From positions 248,001 through 312,000 of the forward strand of contig CAWJXW010000011.1 in NCBI GenBank assembly GCA_963846925.1: a DNA stretch of 64,000 nucleotides, given 5' to 3'. The DNA comes from JAQBQB01 sp963846925. GTDB taxonomy: Bacteria > Gemmatimonadota > Gemmatimonadetes > Gemmatimonadales > Gemmatimonadaceae. Shown here in pieces: positions 45,215-52,383 of the stretch. The notes beneath the pieces are model-generated. The model was not told where the DNA came from and did not search any database. It saw only the letters and a list, made by a program, of their open reading frames with translations. The translations under genes were made by a program, and so were the position numbers. Every line of letters starts with the position of its first letter. Position 1 is the first letter of the stretch.

Positions 45215-46387
45215 TCACGAGCGCAGCGGCTCCGTCCCTTCGCTCAGGATCGCGAGGTACTTCGCGTAGGTGAAGACACGCCCGCGGCGACGGCCGGTAA
45301 TCTCGCGGACGATCCCGAGTTCGCCGAGCGCCGCCAGTGATGTGTTCACAGACGGCTGGGAGACGCCGCTCAGTTTCGCGATCGCCGCGGCAGGCGCGAT
45401 GGGACGCTGCCGCAGGACGTCGAACACTCGCAGCGCGCTGCCGGCGATCCGCCGCAGCGCCTGCACCCGAGCGCGGTCGCTGTCCGCCTGATGCACGAGG
45501 CGCCGAACCGTGTCGACGGCGCCGGAAGCGCTCGACTCCACCCCGTCGGCAAAGAAGCCGAGCCACTCCTCCCAATCGCCATCCTTCCGAACAGTGTCGA
45601 GCAGCTCGTAGTACCGCGCCCGATGCTGCTTGAGGTAAAGGCTGACGTACAACAGCGGCTCGCTCAGCGCGCCATCGGAACACAAAAGGAGCGTCACGAG
45701 GAGACGACCCACGCGGCCGTTGCCGTCGAGAAAGGGATGGATCGTCTCGAACTGGACGTGCGCCAGCGCCGCCTTGACGATGGTCGGCGTGCGTTCGGGG
45801 TGACCATGGATCCACTTCTCGAGCGAGCTGAGGGCGTCCCCGACGTGCTCGGCGGGCGGCGGAACGAAGACGGCATTCCCAGGTCGCGATCCACCGATCC
45901 AGTTCTGTGAGCGCCGAATCTCGCCAGGTTGCTGGTCGGATCCGCGCCCTCGCTTCATGAGGACCTTGTGAATCTCGCGGATCAGGCGCGTGGAGATGGG
46001 AAAACCACCGCGGATGCGGGCCAGGCCGTGCTCCATCGCCGCGACGTAGTTCGAGACCTCGGTGACGTCGTCGAGCGGCACACCGGGAAGCTCGTCGGCC
46101 TCGAAGAGCAGGAGATCGGAGAGCGAGGACTGCGTCCCCTCGATCTGGGAGGACAGCACGGCTTCCTTCCGAACGTACATATATAAGAAGAGCTGCGTAT
46201 CGGGCAGCAGCGTCGTGATGCTGTCCAACCGGCCGACGGCGAGCAGCGCGGCGTCGAGACGGTCGCGAAGCGCAGCGTCGATGGCGAGCGGCGGCTTGGG
46301 TGGTAGCGGGGCCGGCAGAAACGCGCGGACGCGCTCGCCTCCGACATTCGAGACGGTGAGATACTCGCCGGTCGGTCCTCGTCGCAT
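45215..46387 (-). CDS. Fic-domain protein with C-terminal winged helix (2)
   Basis: This intact 390-residue Fic protein has an inhibitory helix (EAVLSSQIEGTQSSLSDLL), the flap (SQNWIGGSRPGNAVFVPPP), and the active-site loop VQFETIHPFLDGNGRVGRLL. The N-terminal domain (PLPPKPPLAID) matches the Fic-N type. The C-terminal 60 residues (APAAAIAKLSGVSQPSVNTS then LAALGELGIVREITG) form a winged helix. It probably AMPylates a cytoplasmic protein and regulates its own promoter. The palindrome at 46408-46434 lies 20 bp upstream of the ATG. It is convergent with the kinase gene. Confidence 0.9.
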   Translation of the reverse strand: MRRGPTGEYLTVSNVGGERVRAFLPAPLPPKPPLAIDAALRDRLDAALLAVGRLDSITTLLPDTQLFLYMYVRKEAVLSSQIEGTQSSLSDLLLFEADELPGVPLDDVTEVSNYVAAMEHGLARIRGGFPISTRLIREIHKVLMKRGRGSDQQPGEIRRSQNWIGGSRPGNAVFVPPPAEHVGDALSSLEKWIHGHPERTPTIVKAALAHVQFETIHPFLDGNGRVGRLLVTLLLCSDGALSEPLLYVSLYLKQHRARYYELLDTVRKDGDWEEWLGFFADGVESSASGAVDTVRRLVHQADSDRARVQALRRIAGSALRVFDVLRQRPIAPAAAIAKLSGVSQPSVNTSLAALGELGIVREITGRRRGRVFTYAKYLAILSEGTEPLRS

Positions 46388-46407
46388 TCGGGCGCCAAGG
46401 AAGGGGA

Positions 46408-46434
46408 TTTAAATAAGGCAGACGGTTATTTAAA
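46408..46434. promoter_or_regulatory. Palindromic operator of the second Fic gene
   Basis: tttaaataa (46408-46416) and ttatttaaa (46426-46434) are perfect inverted 9-mers with a 9-base spacer (ggcagacgg). A further half-like word, ttaaatagg, lies at 46451. The spacing and AT content fit a repressor site overlapping the promoter. Confidence 0.7.
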
Positions 46435-46514
46435 GATACGCCGTTCCCTTAAATAGGCCAGACTCGGTTTCTGGTCCCGACTCCCTGTGCTGCAGCCTAA
46501 ACGGCGCACCTCGG

Positions 46515-46680
46515 GACGCGCGCCGTCACCGCCGATTCGGCCCTTCGGCTGGCACGCTACTTCGGCACCAGCGATCGCTTTTGGCTGAACCTCCAGGCGC
46601 GCTATGACTTGGAGGTCGAGCGCGATCATCTTGGCCCTCGCCTCGCGAAGGAGGTTCGCGTTTTCGACGGCGCGGGATAG
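46515..46680 (+). pseudogene. higA 3' fragment (first)
   Basis: The frame gives RAVTADSALRLARYFGTSDR, then FWLNLQARYDLEVERDHLG and AKEVRVFDGAG with a stop. It corresponds to the last 54 codons of the intact higA (41763-42068) with few changes. The 5' part with the helix-turn-helix start and any higB are missing. It joins repeat words (aaacggcgcacctcggga) at its left edge, suggesting recombination at repeats. Confidence 0.85.
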
Positions 46681-46748
46681 CCCTTCCTCGCTCCTACTCC
46701 TCGCCCGTTTCACCCGGTCGATCGCCGTTCCTCCCAGTTTAGGAGGAA

Positions 46749-46970
46749 CTAGGAGGAAGCTAGGACCTCGACATACCCGGCGGCCGTCGTGGGACGAGGA
46801 ATCGGGAGGCCAGCCAGGCGGAGCTCCTCGAGGTGCCCCTCCACCGCTTCCCGCATGTTCGCCTCGACCTCGGCAGCTGTGCGGCCTGTTGACACGCATC
46901 CGGGGAGATCCGGTAGGTACGCCGAGAAGCCGGAGTCTGTCGGTTCGATGAGAATCACGTATCGGCTCAT
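46749..46970 (-). CDS. HicB-like antitoxin-type protein without an adjacent HicA
   Basis: The 73-residue protein reads YVILIEPTDSGFSAYLPDLP, GCVSTGRTAAEVEANMREAV and EGHLEELRLAGLPIPRPT. This is the partially degraded RNase H-like fold of HicB proteins, here without a C-terminal DNA-binding helix. The ATG at 46970 overlaps the stop of the DUF2442 gene (ATGA), so translation is coupled. No HicA homologue is adjacent; the HicA at 49478 has its own HicB. It may neutralise another toxin or be a stand-alone regulator. Confidence 0.8.
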   Translation of the reverse strand: MSRYVILIEPTDSGFSAYLPDLPGCVSTGRTAAEVEANMREAVEGHLEELRLAGLPIPRPTTAAGYVEVLASS

Positions 46971-47257
46971 GGTACCCACCGCTCCCTTGCTTTGATCTCA
47001 TCATACATCGCGTCCGGCGCGAGATCGACGCCGTTCGGCCACGTCACGGCACCCTGAGCAACGCCGACGCACGCAAAAATGGCGGGGTTGCGGAGCTGCT
47101 CGAACACACCTGCATCGTCGCTCGCAACGAGACGGGATAAATCGACCTCGCCGCGGGTTCCGTCGGCGAACGTGACGACGAGGCGATAGCCGCCGGCGGG
47201 ACGAACGTCCACGACATGCCATGGATACGGGGGCACAGCCAGCGGAGGAATCCGCAT
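46967..47257 (-). CDS. DUF2442-family protein (1)
   Basis: The 96-residue protein reads HVVDVRPAGGYRLVVTFADG, TRGEVDLSRLV and PNGVDLAPDAMYDEIKARE. This is the DUF2442 pattern, a small beta-rich domain usually encoded beside DUF4160 or other toxin-antitoxin-like genes. The start at 47257 (MRIPPLAVPPYP) begins the domain. Here it is coupled with a HicB-like protein rather than DUF4160. A second DUF2442 gene is at 48916-49221. The molecular role of the family is not established. Confidence 0.78.
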   Translation of the reverse strand: MRIPPLAVPPYPWHVVDVRPAGGYRLVVTFADGTRGEVDLSRLVASDDAGVFEQLRNPAIFACVGVAQGAVTWPNGVDLAPDAMYDEIKARERWVP

Positions 47258-47327
47258 CGGAGCCTGGTTTATTGCGCATACGGTCAGCCTCCAGGGAAGC
47301 CCCGCAGCCACCGCCCGATCTGGCGGA

Positions 47328-48696
47328 TCAAGGCTTGGCCCTTCGAGCCTTGGCCTTCAAGCGATCACGAAGGTCACCGGCCGGCACGAACACGTGCGCC
47401 TTTCCGATCTTTCGCTGGTCCACGAGCCCCAGGTTGACCAGCTTGAGCAGATCGCTCCGGGCGGTTTCGTAGCTCACGCCGTGCGAGATTCGGTGTGACT
47501 CGACCGTGTATCGCGCAACTGGCTTGTTGAGCGCGTGATTGATGAGCGCCAGCTGTCGTTCATTCAGAGTCTCATGGTCGAGTGACGCATCGACGAACCA
47601 GTTCCGCGGCCTCGTGCATCTCCACCGCCTTCCGTGCCAGATACGAATGGAGATCGTCGATCGCCCGCAGAAGCACCCGAAGCTGATACAGGACGAAGTA
47701 CGTCAGGTCATTGTCGTCGGTCTCGGAATACAGGTATGACCGCGCGTACTGGCCACGCGCCTTCTTCAGGATTCGCGAGATTGACACGTACTCGCAGAGC
47801 CAGTAGCCGTTGCGCGCCATCGCCCAATAGAACAACGCGCGCGCCGTTCGGCCGTTCCCGTCGACGAAAGGATGGTCGTAGGCGAGCCAAAAATGGAGGA
47901 TGATGGCTCGAATCGCTGGAGGAATGAACTCCTCGGGAGTGTCGCCGTTGGCAAAGGCGCACATCCTTTCCATCCGTTCCTCGAGTTGTTTGGCCGGCGG
48001 CGGGGTGTGGAGCCGAACACCAGTTTCATCCTCGATGACGATGTCCTCGTCCGCCAGTCGAAAGCGGCCCGCGGCGCTCGGATCGTCGAGCGTATCCACG
48101 GTGAGAATCTTCTGCAGCGACAGCACGACGTCCGGAGTCAGCGGCTTCTCGAAGAAGTCGCGGACATAGAGCATGCCTTGATAGTTGTTCACTATCATTT
48201 GCTCGCTGCGGTCGCGGGGGCGGCGGCCTTCTTGAATCAGCGCCTTCGCCACCTTACGAGTCGTGGACGCCCCCTCCAGCTGGCTCGAGGTGATCGCTTC
48301 CTCGACGACCGATTTGAACAAGTACGTGTCGCGCGTCGCCGGGTTGGTCACCTGCTCGCTTCCCTGAATGTTGCCGCCGGCGTCACGGTCGATCTGGTGC
48401 AACATTTCCAGCGCCGGTGTCGGAATCGCGAATTGGAAGGCGTGCCCGGAAGCATCCTTCAATGGCAGCGGTCGATAGAGAGCTTGGCGCGCGAGCTTGA
48501 CGGCCAGCCACTGTTCTTCAGTGGGGTATCCGGTGAGCGGCGGACTGTGCCGAAAGGTGTCCCAATGGCGGTAACGCCCGCCCGGTGCGGGCCCGAGGCG
48601 TTTGACCAGGTTCGCGAACCTCTGCGGGTCATCGCCAGTGGCGAACAGGCTCGCCAAGGTGTCGACGAAGGCCGGAGGTCTAACTGGGATCTTCAT
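47328..48696 (-). CDS. Fic-domain protein with C-terminal winged helix (3), one frameshift
   Basis: The start at 48696 gives MKIPVRPPAFVDTLASLF. The inhibitory helix is AITSSQLEGASTTRKVAKAL, and the active loop is YDHPFVDGNGRTARALFYW. The remaining winged helix (LNERQLALINHALNKPVARY, TVESHRISHGVSYETARSDL, FVPAGDLRDRLKAKARRA) follows after one indel at about 47570-47590 and ends with TGA at 47328-47330. Expected length is about 455 residues. The group with DUF4172-like or Fic/DOC-HTH architecture is common in mobile islands. A palindrome at 48730-48754 lies upstream. Confidence 0.83.
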
Positions 48697-48729
48697 TTAA
48701 CCAACCTTGACGGGCAAAGTCCTAGTTTG

Positions 48730-48754
48730 CTACTAGTTTCTACCAATCTAGTAG
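48730..48754. promoter_or_regulatory. Palindromic operator of the third Fic gene
   Basis: ctactag (48730-48736) and ctagtag (48748-48754) are perfect inverted 7-mers separated by 11 bases (tttctaccaat). Further ctagt words nearby (48722-48727, 48782-48787) may be extra half-sites. The site begins 34 bp upstream of the ATG. Confidence 0.6.
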
Positions 48755-48782
48755 TTGGGCGGCCATCCGCCAAGGACCTCCT

Positions 48783-48815
48783 AGTTTAGGAGGAACTAGG
48801 AGAAAACTAGGACCT
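48783..48815 (+). repeat. 33-bp sequence shared with the 3' end of the HicB-like gene
   Basis: agtttaggaggaactaggag then aaaactaggacct matches 46736-46768 (agtttaggaggaactaggag then gaagctaggacct) at 30 of 33 positions. At 46736 it covers the last codons and stop of the HicB-like gene; here no gene is attached. It is followed by a second higA fragment. Confidence 0.75.
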
Positions 48816-48834
48816 GGAAGGGTGCCAGAGCCGC

Positions 48835-48902
48835 GTTGGCTGAACCTCCAAGCGCGCTACGACCTCGAGGTCGAGCGCGATCATCTTGGCTCTCGCCTCG
48901 CG
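48835..48902 (+). pseudogene. higA 3' fragment (second)
   Basis: The frame gives WLNLQARYDLEVERDHLGSR then LA, the same C-terminal stretch as higA residues 74-95. It breaks off on the right into the 3' end region of the DUF2442 gene. No start, stop or toxin gene remains. Confidence 0.8.
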
Positions 48903-48915
48903 CTCAATCCGCTCG

Positions 48916-49221
48916 TCACGACGCCGGTCGTCGAGACGCAAGCCAACTGCTAAACGAGCGTTGGCTCTCACCGGATTGCGCACCGCTGAGGAGGTTCTCG
49001 ACGCTGATGTCCTCGTCGAGGTCGGGCCAATGAATCCCCTCTCCACGTCCGATGAGTCGCCAATTGTTGCGCTCCGCGTCGGTTGCGGCGGCAAGGCGAG
49101 GGTACCACGTGAGCGGCACCGCGATGCTGCGCCCGTCCGCGAGATCCACGGTCAGAGTTCTTGCCGACAGACGCACTGCCGTCGCGAAGGCGGGCCGCGG
49201 CTCAATCGGCGAAGTACTCAT
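48916..49221 (-). CDS. DUF2442-family protein (2)
   Basis: The 101-residue protein reads LTVDLADGRSIAVPLTWYPR, then IHWPDLDEDISVENLLSG. The segment WYPRLAAATDAERNNWRLIG is highly typical of the DUF2442 subgroup that is paired with DUF4160. Its ATG lies inside the end of a DUF4160-like frame (20-base overlap), confirming the usual gene order on the minus strand. The partner gene is truncated. The function is unknown but the pair behaves like a toxin-antitoxin module in its distribution. Confidence 0.85.
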   Translation of the reverse strand: MSTSPIEPRPAFATAVRLSARTLTVDLADGRSIAVPLTWYPRLAAATDAERNNWRLIGRGEGIHWPDLDEDISVENLLSGAQSGESQRSFSSWLASRRPAS

Positions 49222-49303
49222 ACCAGCTTCTCAGGAGGATCGACTCGTGTTCTCGGGCTAGTAGAAGGATACGAGCCAGTTCACCGCGCGAAAAGCCGCC
49301 GCC
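49202..49303 (-). pseudogene. DUF4160-like C-terminal fragment
   Basis: GGGFSRGELARILLLAREHE and SILLRSWYEYFAD with a stop match the C-terminal helix of DUF4160 proteins. The N-terminal strand with the HPPHVHV-like motif is missing; upstream sequence belongs to the HicAB promoter. It overlaps the start of the DUF2442 gene by 20 bases. Confidence 0.6.
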
Positions 49304-49420
49304 TTCGTGCGCGCCTGAGGTACGCCGGGAAAGCGATTGATGGTGGGTCTTCGCCGGCCATCTCGCACCATATGGAGTGCCCGGAAACCCGTCCAAGCCC
49401 GCCTCCATCCCGGTTGACCC

Positions 49421-49440
49421 GTGGTACCGGTTGTGGTACC
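49421..49440. promoter_or_regulatory. Repeated GTGGTACC operator of the HicAB operon
   Basis: gtggtacc occurs at 49421-49428 and 49433-49440 with ggtt between. Each copy contains the palindrome ggtacc. The sites lie 38-57 bp upstream of the HicA ATG and are the likely target of the HicB DNA-binding domain. Confidence 0.6.
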
Positions 49441-49477
49441 ATTCACCAGAGCGGTGGGACGCCGGCCGGTTGCGCCG

Positions 49478-49723
49478 ATGACCAGGCCCGACCTGCTGAA
49501 CAAGGCGAGAGCCAATCCGGCCGGGCTGCGATTCTCGGAGGCATGCGCTCTCGCCGAGGCGTTCGGGTGGACCCTCGCCCGCTCGGCGAGCGGCTCGCAC
49601 CGCATCTACAAACGGCCCGGAACGATGGCTCTTGTCGTCCTTCAAGAGCGAGCCGATGGCAAGGCGAAACCGTACCAGGTCCGCCAAATCATTCGGTTGA
49701 TCGACCAACTCGGCGAGGGATGA
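49478..49723 (+). CDS. hicA: HicA-family mRNA interferase toxin
   Basis: The 81-residue protein has FSEACALAEAFGWTLARSAS, then GSHRIYKRPG, the double-stranded-RNA-binding-like fold with the catalytic His in GSH. KAKPYQVRQIIRLID is the closing helix. It would degrade mRNA and is held by HicB. The start at 49478 (MTRPDLLNKARA) is chosen; the upstream open frame runs through the operator. The antitoxin gene starts four bases after the stop. Confidence 0.88.
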   Translation: MTRPDLLNKARANPAGLRFSEACALAEAFGWTLARSASGSHRIYKRPGTMALVVLQERADGKAKPYQVRQIIRLIDQLGEG

Positions 49724-49727
49724 CGAC

Positions 49728-50105
49728 GTGGCTAACCCGAAACGACGCCGTGCGCGGACTCGCAGCCTTGCCGACGTTCCGCATTACAGTGCGGTAGTCG
49801 CGTGGAGCAGCGAGGACGACGAGTACGTGGCGACGTCGCCCGAATGGCCCGATCTCTCGTGGCTCGCATCATCGGAGGCCGAGGCCATTCGTGGATTGCG
49901 GCGCGTCATCCGTGAATCGATCGCCGCGCTCGAGCGGGAAGGGTCTCGCATTCCGGCGCCGCACCTGCAGCCGGTTTACAGCGGGCAACTGCGCCTCCGC
50001 ATGCCGAGGTCACTACACCAGGCCATGGCGGCTCGAGCCGATCAGGAAGGCGTATCTCTCAACACGCTCGCTTTGACCTACCTGTCTCGCGGCGTAGGCG
50101 GCTGA
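49728..50105 (+). CDS. hicB: HicB-family antitoxin
   Basis: The 125-residue protein has YSAVVAWSSEDDEYVATSPE, WPDLSWLASSEAEAIRGLRR and PAPHLQPVYSGQLRLRMPRS. The first part is the degraded RNase H fold; the last 40 residues (LHQAMAARADQEGVSLNTLA then LTYLSRG) are a ribbon-helix-helix or HTH DNA-binding tail. It starts with GTG at 49728. Length and order are normal for HicAB. Confidence 0.88.
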   Translation: MANPKRRRARTRSLADVPHYSAVVAWSSEDDEYVATSPEWPDLSWLASSEAEAIRGLRRVIRESIAALEREGSRIPAPHLQPVYSGQLRLRMPRSLHQAMAARADQEGVSLNTLALTYLSRGVGG

Positions 50106-50127
50106 CGCTCCCAGGTTCATGCGACGC

Positions 50128-50325
50128 GGAGCGCAGGGTTTGCCGTGAGGGCGCGGCGTGGCTTGCGGGCATCTCGGATCTTTGCCCGAGCCCTGCCGTG
50201 AGCAGGAGCTTGAGCATGAGCCGTGAGCCCGAGCATTTTCTCATAGCTCCTGCTCATGCTCAAGCTCGAGGCAGGGCTCGCTCCCGCGTCCGAGATGATC
50301 GCACGGCGATAGAGCCGCGAACGAT
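50128..50325 (+). repeat. Dispersed 200-bp hairpin element, copy 5
   Basis: gcagggtttgccgtgagggc, gcgggcatctcggatcttt, cccgagccctgccgtgagca, gagcttgagcatgagc, gagcattttctcatagc, gctcatgctcaagctcgagg and gatcgcacggcgatagagcc. gagcttgagcatgagc and gctcatgctcaagctc are a perfect 16-bp inverted pair. It lies between the convergent hicB and nuclease genes, four bases from the nuclease stop. Confidence 0.85.
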
Positions 50326-50328
50326 GCT

Positions 50329-51792
50329 CTAGGGTAGCCCCGCAGCCAGCTCCCTCACCGTTTCCAAGAGCCGGACCATCGCCCAGGTATCGCGCTCGCA
50401 ATAGTCGAGCAAGTCTTTCCTGACCCGATCCCGCTCCTCCGGCGAGATCTTCTGCGCGACGAACAGCAGCCGAGCGATCTCGACGCTCGCGACCAGCCCG
50501 TCCACGATCACCAGGTCGCTGTACGTCAACTCCGGCACCATCGGCGTCAGCACGTACTTCAGGCTGAAGCTCCCGTGAAAGTCCGGATGGTATAGATAGT
50601 CCCGGATCAGCGGGTGAAGGTCGATGAGCTTCCCTTCCAGTGCTTCCAGTTCGCTCTTGAGCGCCGGAACCGCCCGCTGCAGCGCGCGAATCTGGGTTTT
50701 CTCGAACGACGTGTAGGTCACGACCTGGGTGGCGCCGGCGGTCGCGTCGATCATGGCGCGCGCGAGCTCGGGCCGCGCATCGTGGGATCCTTCCGCCAAA
50801 TACCCGACGTGGCTGTAGCCGCCTTGGTGGTTTGACTCGTGGTAGCTGAACTGGGCGGCGGCTTGTTGCCACGGAGCCATCCCCGGCCAAACCGGCACAG
50901 CTCGCGCGATCGTTTCGAAATCGAGAAACCCAAGTTTCCCATCGAACGCCTCGAGCGCCTTCGCGAGACCCGGCTCGACGATGAGCCGATCTTCTTTCAT
51001 CGCACGGATCTGTCGCTTGGCGGCGAACGACAGCTTTTTCGTGGCGGGGATGTCCTTGATCGTATGGACCCCGGCCCGCATGTAGGTCGCAGCGGCTTTC
51101 GGACCGACGAGATAGAGCTTGGTGATATGATCCGCCGACTGCGGCCAGCACCGTTGCATGAACGGACAATCTCGCGGCTCGGAGCAATGCACTCCGATCG
51201 GGACGTCCGGCAACGGGCCGCTCAGCATCTCGAGCTGCGCCTCGATTTCCCCGGGAATCGACGGCAGCATGTCCCGCACCGCGGCGGTCACGTCACTCCG
51301 AACGAACAGATCGCCCTGGTCTGGAAAGCGGAACTCTTTGTTGAGGTGCATGATGTCCACGGCGTGGACGTCAATGCCGCTCCGGCTTAGCACGTGCGCC
51401 TGAACCGCGGCGTCGGGAATGTGCTCGTCCTTGAGGGAGGACGCGGACTTCACCTCGATCAGACGCCATTCGTTATCGACTCGAGCCAATACGTCTACGG
51501 CAACGAAGGTGTCGTCAGCGAAAAAGCTCGCCTCGAAAATCGCCGGCGCACTGCTGTGGAGCGCCTGTTCCGTGAGCGCGACCCGCTTCGCGAACTCGTG
51601 ATGTGGGAGATCGACCAGCGTGCCGCCGGCGAACCGCTCGCGGGCTAACTCGCCAACCTGAGAACCCTGATCGAAGCGGTCCTGGAGGACCTTGTCGGGT
51701 TGGAGCTCGACGGCGCCCGGCTCGTGCACTTTCCACCAGAGGAGCCTGTGGCATTGCCAACCTGCGACGAATCGGGACTTGGACAGGTGCAT
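50329..51792 (-). CDS. TM0106-family RecB-like nuclease with DUF2779 domain
   Basis: The 487-residue protein joins two nuclease-like parts. The N-terminal part has FVAVDVLARVDNEWRLIEVK, a PD-(D/E)xK core (D, then E-x-K), with Cys residues in GWQCHRLLW, SEPRDCPFMQRC that suggest a Cas4/AddB-like Fe-S cluster. The C-terminal part (KLGFLDFETIARAVPVWPG, VTYTSFEKTQIRAL, CERDTWAMVRLLE) is DUF2779, an RNase H-like 3'-5' exonuclease fold with D-x-E and later Asp. It would act on DNA ends in the cytoplasm; a repair or defence role is inferred from neighbours. The start at 51792 (MHLSKSRFVAG) is nearer the fold than 51825. The frame is intact. Confidence 0.83.
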   Translation of the reverse strand: MHLSKSRFVAGWQCHRLLWWKVHEPGAVELQPDKVLQDRFDQGSQVGELARERFAGGTLVDLPHHEFAKRVALTEQALHSSAPAIFEASFFADDTFVAVDVLARVDNEWRLIEVKSASSLKDEHIPDAAVQAHVLSRSGIDVHAVDIMHLNKEFRFPDQGDLFVRSDVTAAVRDMLPSIPGEIEAQLEMLSGPLPDVPIGVHCSEPRDCPFMQRCWPQSADHITKLYLVGPKAAATYMRAGVHTIKDIPATKKLSFAAKRQIRAMKEDRLIVEPGLAKALEAFDGKLGFLDFETIARAVPVWPGMAPWQQAAAQFSYHESNHQGGYSHVGYLAEGSHDARPELARAMIDATAGATQVVTYTSFEKTQIRALQRAVPALKSELEALEGKLIDLHPLIRDYLYHPDFHGSFSLKYVLTPMVPELTYSDLVIVDGLVASVEIARLLFVAQKISPEERDRVRKDLLDYCERDTWAMVRLLETVRELAAGLP

Positions 51793-52001
51793 GGTGGAGA
51801 TTACGTCAGATCTCCGTTGGCGCATCTGGTGGACCGAGGCTACCCACCCAACGAATGCGCTACACGGTCGACAAGGAATTACTCGCTCCCTTCTACCTGC
51901 GATCGCACGCCGGCGCCGGCGTGCGTTGCGCCGATTCCTTCATGAACGCTCTATAATCGTGGCCACCCGTCGTCGCCCCAAGGACCAATCGCGGCCATGA
52001 G

Positions 52002-52361
52002 GTGTATCACAATTTTGCGGTGGCTTACGTTTTTCGACACCGACGCGGAAATTCTCTATTGACTGTTACGTCGAGGTCGACCATTGTTCGCGCCTCTCCG
52101 CGCATGATCATTGCGCCGATTGAGATCGGACGTTGGCCTAGAGCCCCCTTTCCGCGAGACCGTTGTGAGCGATCAACGCCTAAAAGACGTAACCGATGGC
52201 TCTTACAAGCGTTGGCGGACCGGACAGAGGTGATGCCCGACGATCTCATCAAGGAAGCCGAGGATCGGTTTTCGCCAAGTGATATTACTTGGGCGATTTG
52301 GTATCTGAAGAGTGAAGGACGGATTCGTCTCACGCGCGACGACATGGTGGCCGCCGCTTAG
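52002..52361 (+). CDS. Hypothetical small protein with helical C-terminus
   Basis: The 119-residue frame ends with WLLQALADRTEVMPDDLIKE, AEDRFSPSDITWAIWYLKSE and GRIRLTRDDMVAAA, which looks like a winged helix. The N-terminal half is Arg-rich and may not be coding; ATG at 52104 is an alternative start. A sequence tataat lies at 51952-51957. It precedes the dGTPase-like gene by about 20 bp in the same direction. I do not recognise the family. Confidence 0.4.
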   Translation: MYHNFAVAYVFRHRRGNSLLTVTSRSTIVRASPRMIIAPIEIGRWPRAPFPRDRCERSTPKRRNRWLLQALADRTEVMPDDLIKEAEDRFSPSDITWAIWYLKSEGRIRLTRDDMVAAA

Positions 52362-52383
52362 GCCGCTACGGTGGCTGATCGCA

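Noticed and set aside
51900..52000. A confident sigma-70 promoter at TATAAT (51952-51957)
   Set aside because: No -35 box at normal spacing could be found, and the downstream gene itself is uncertain, so it is only mentioned in that gene's entry.
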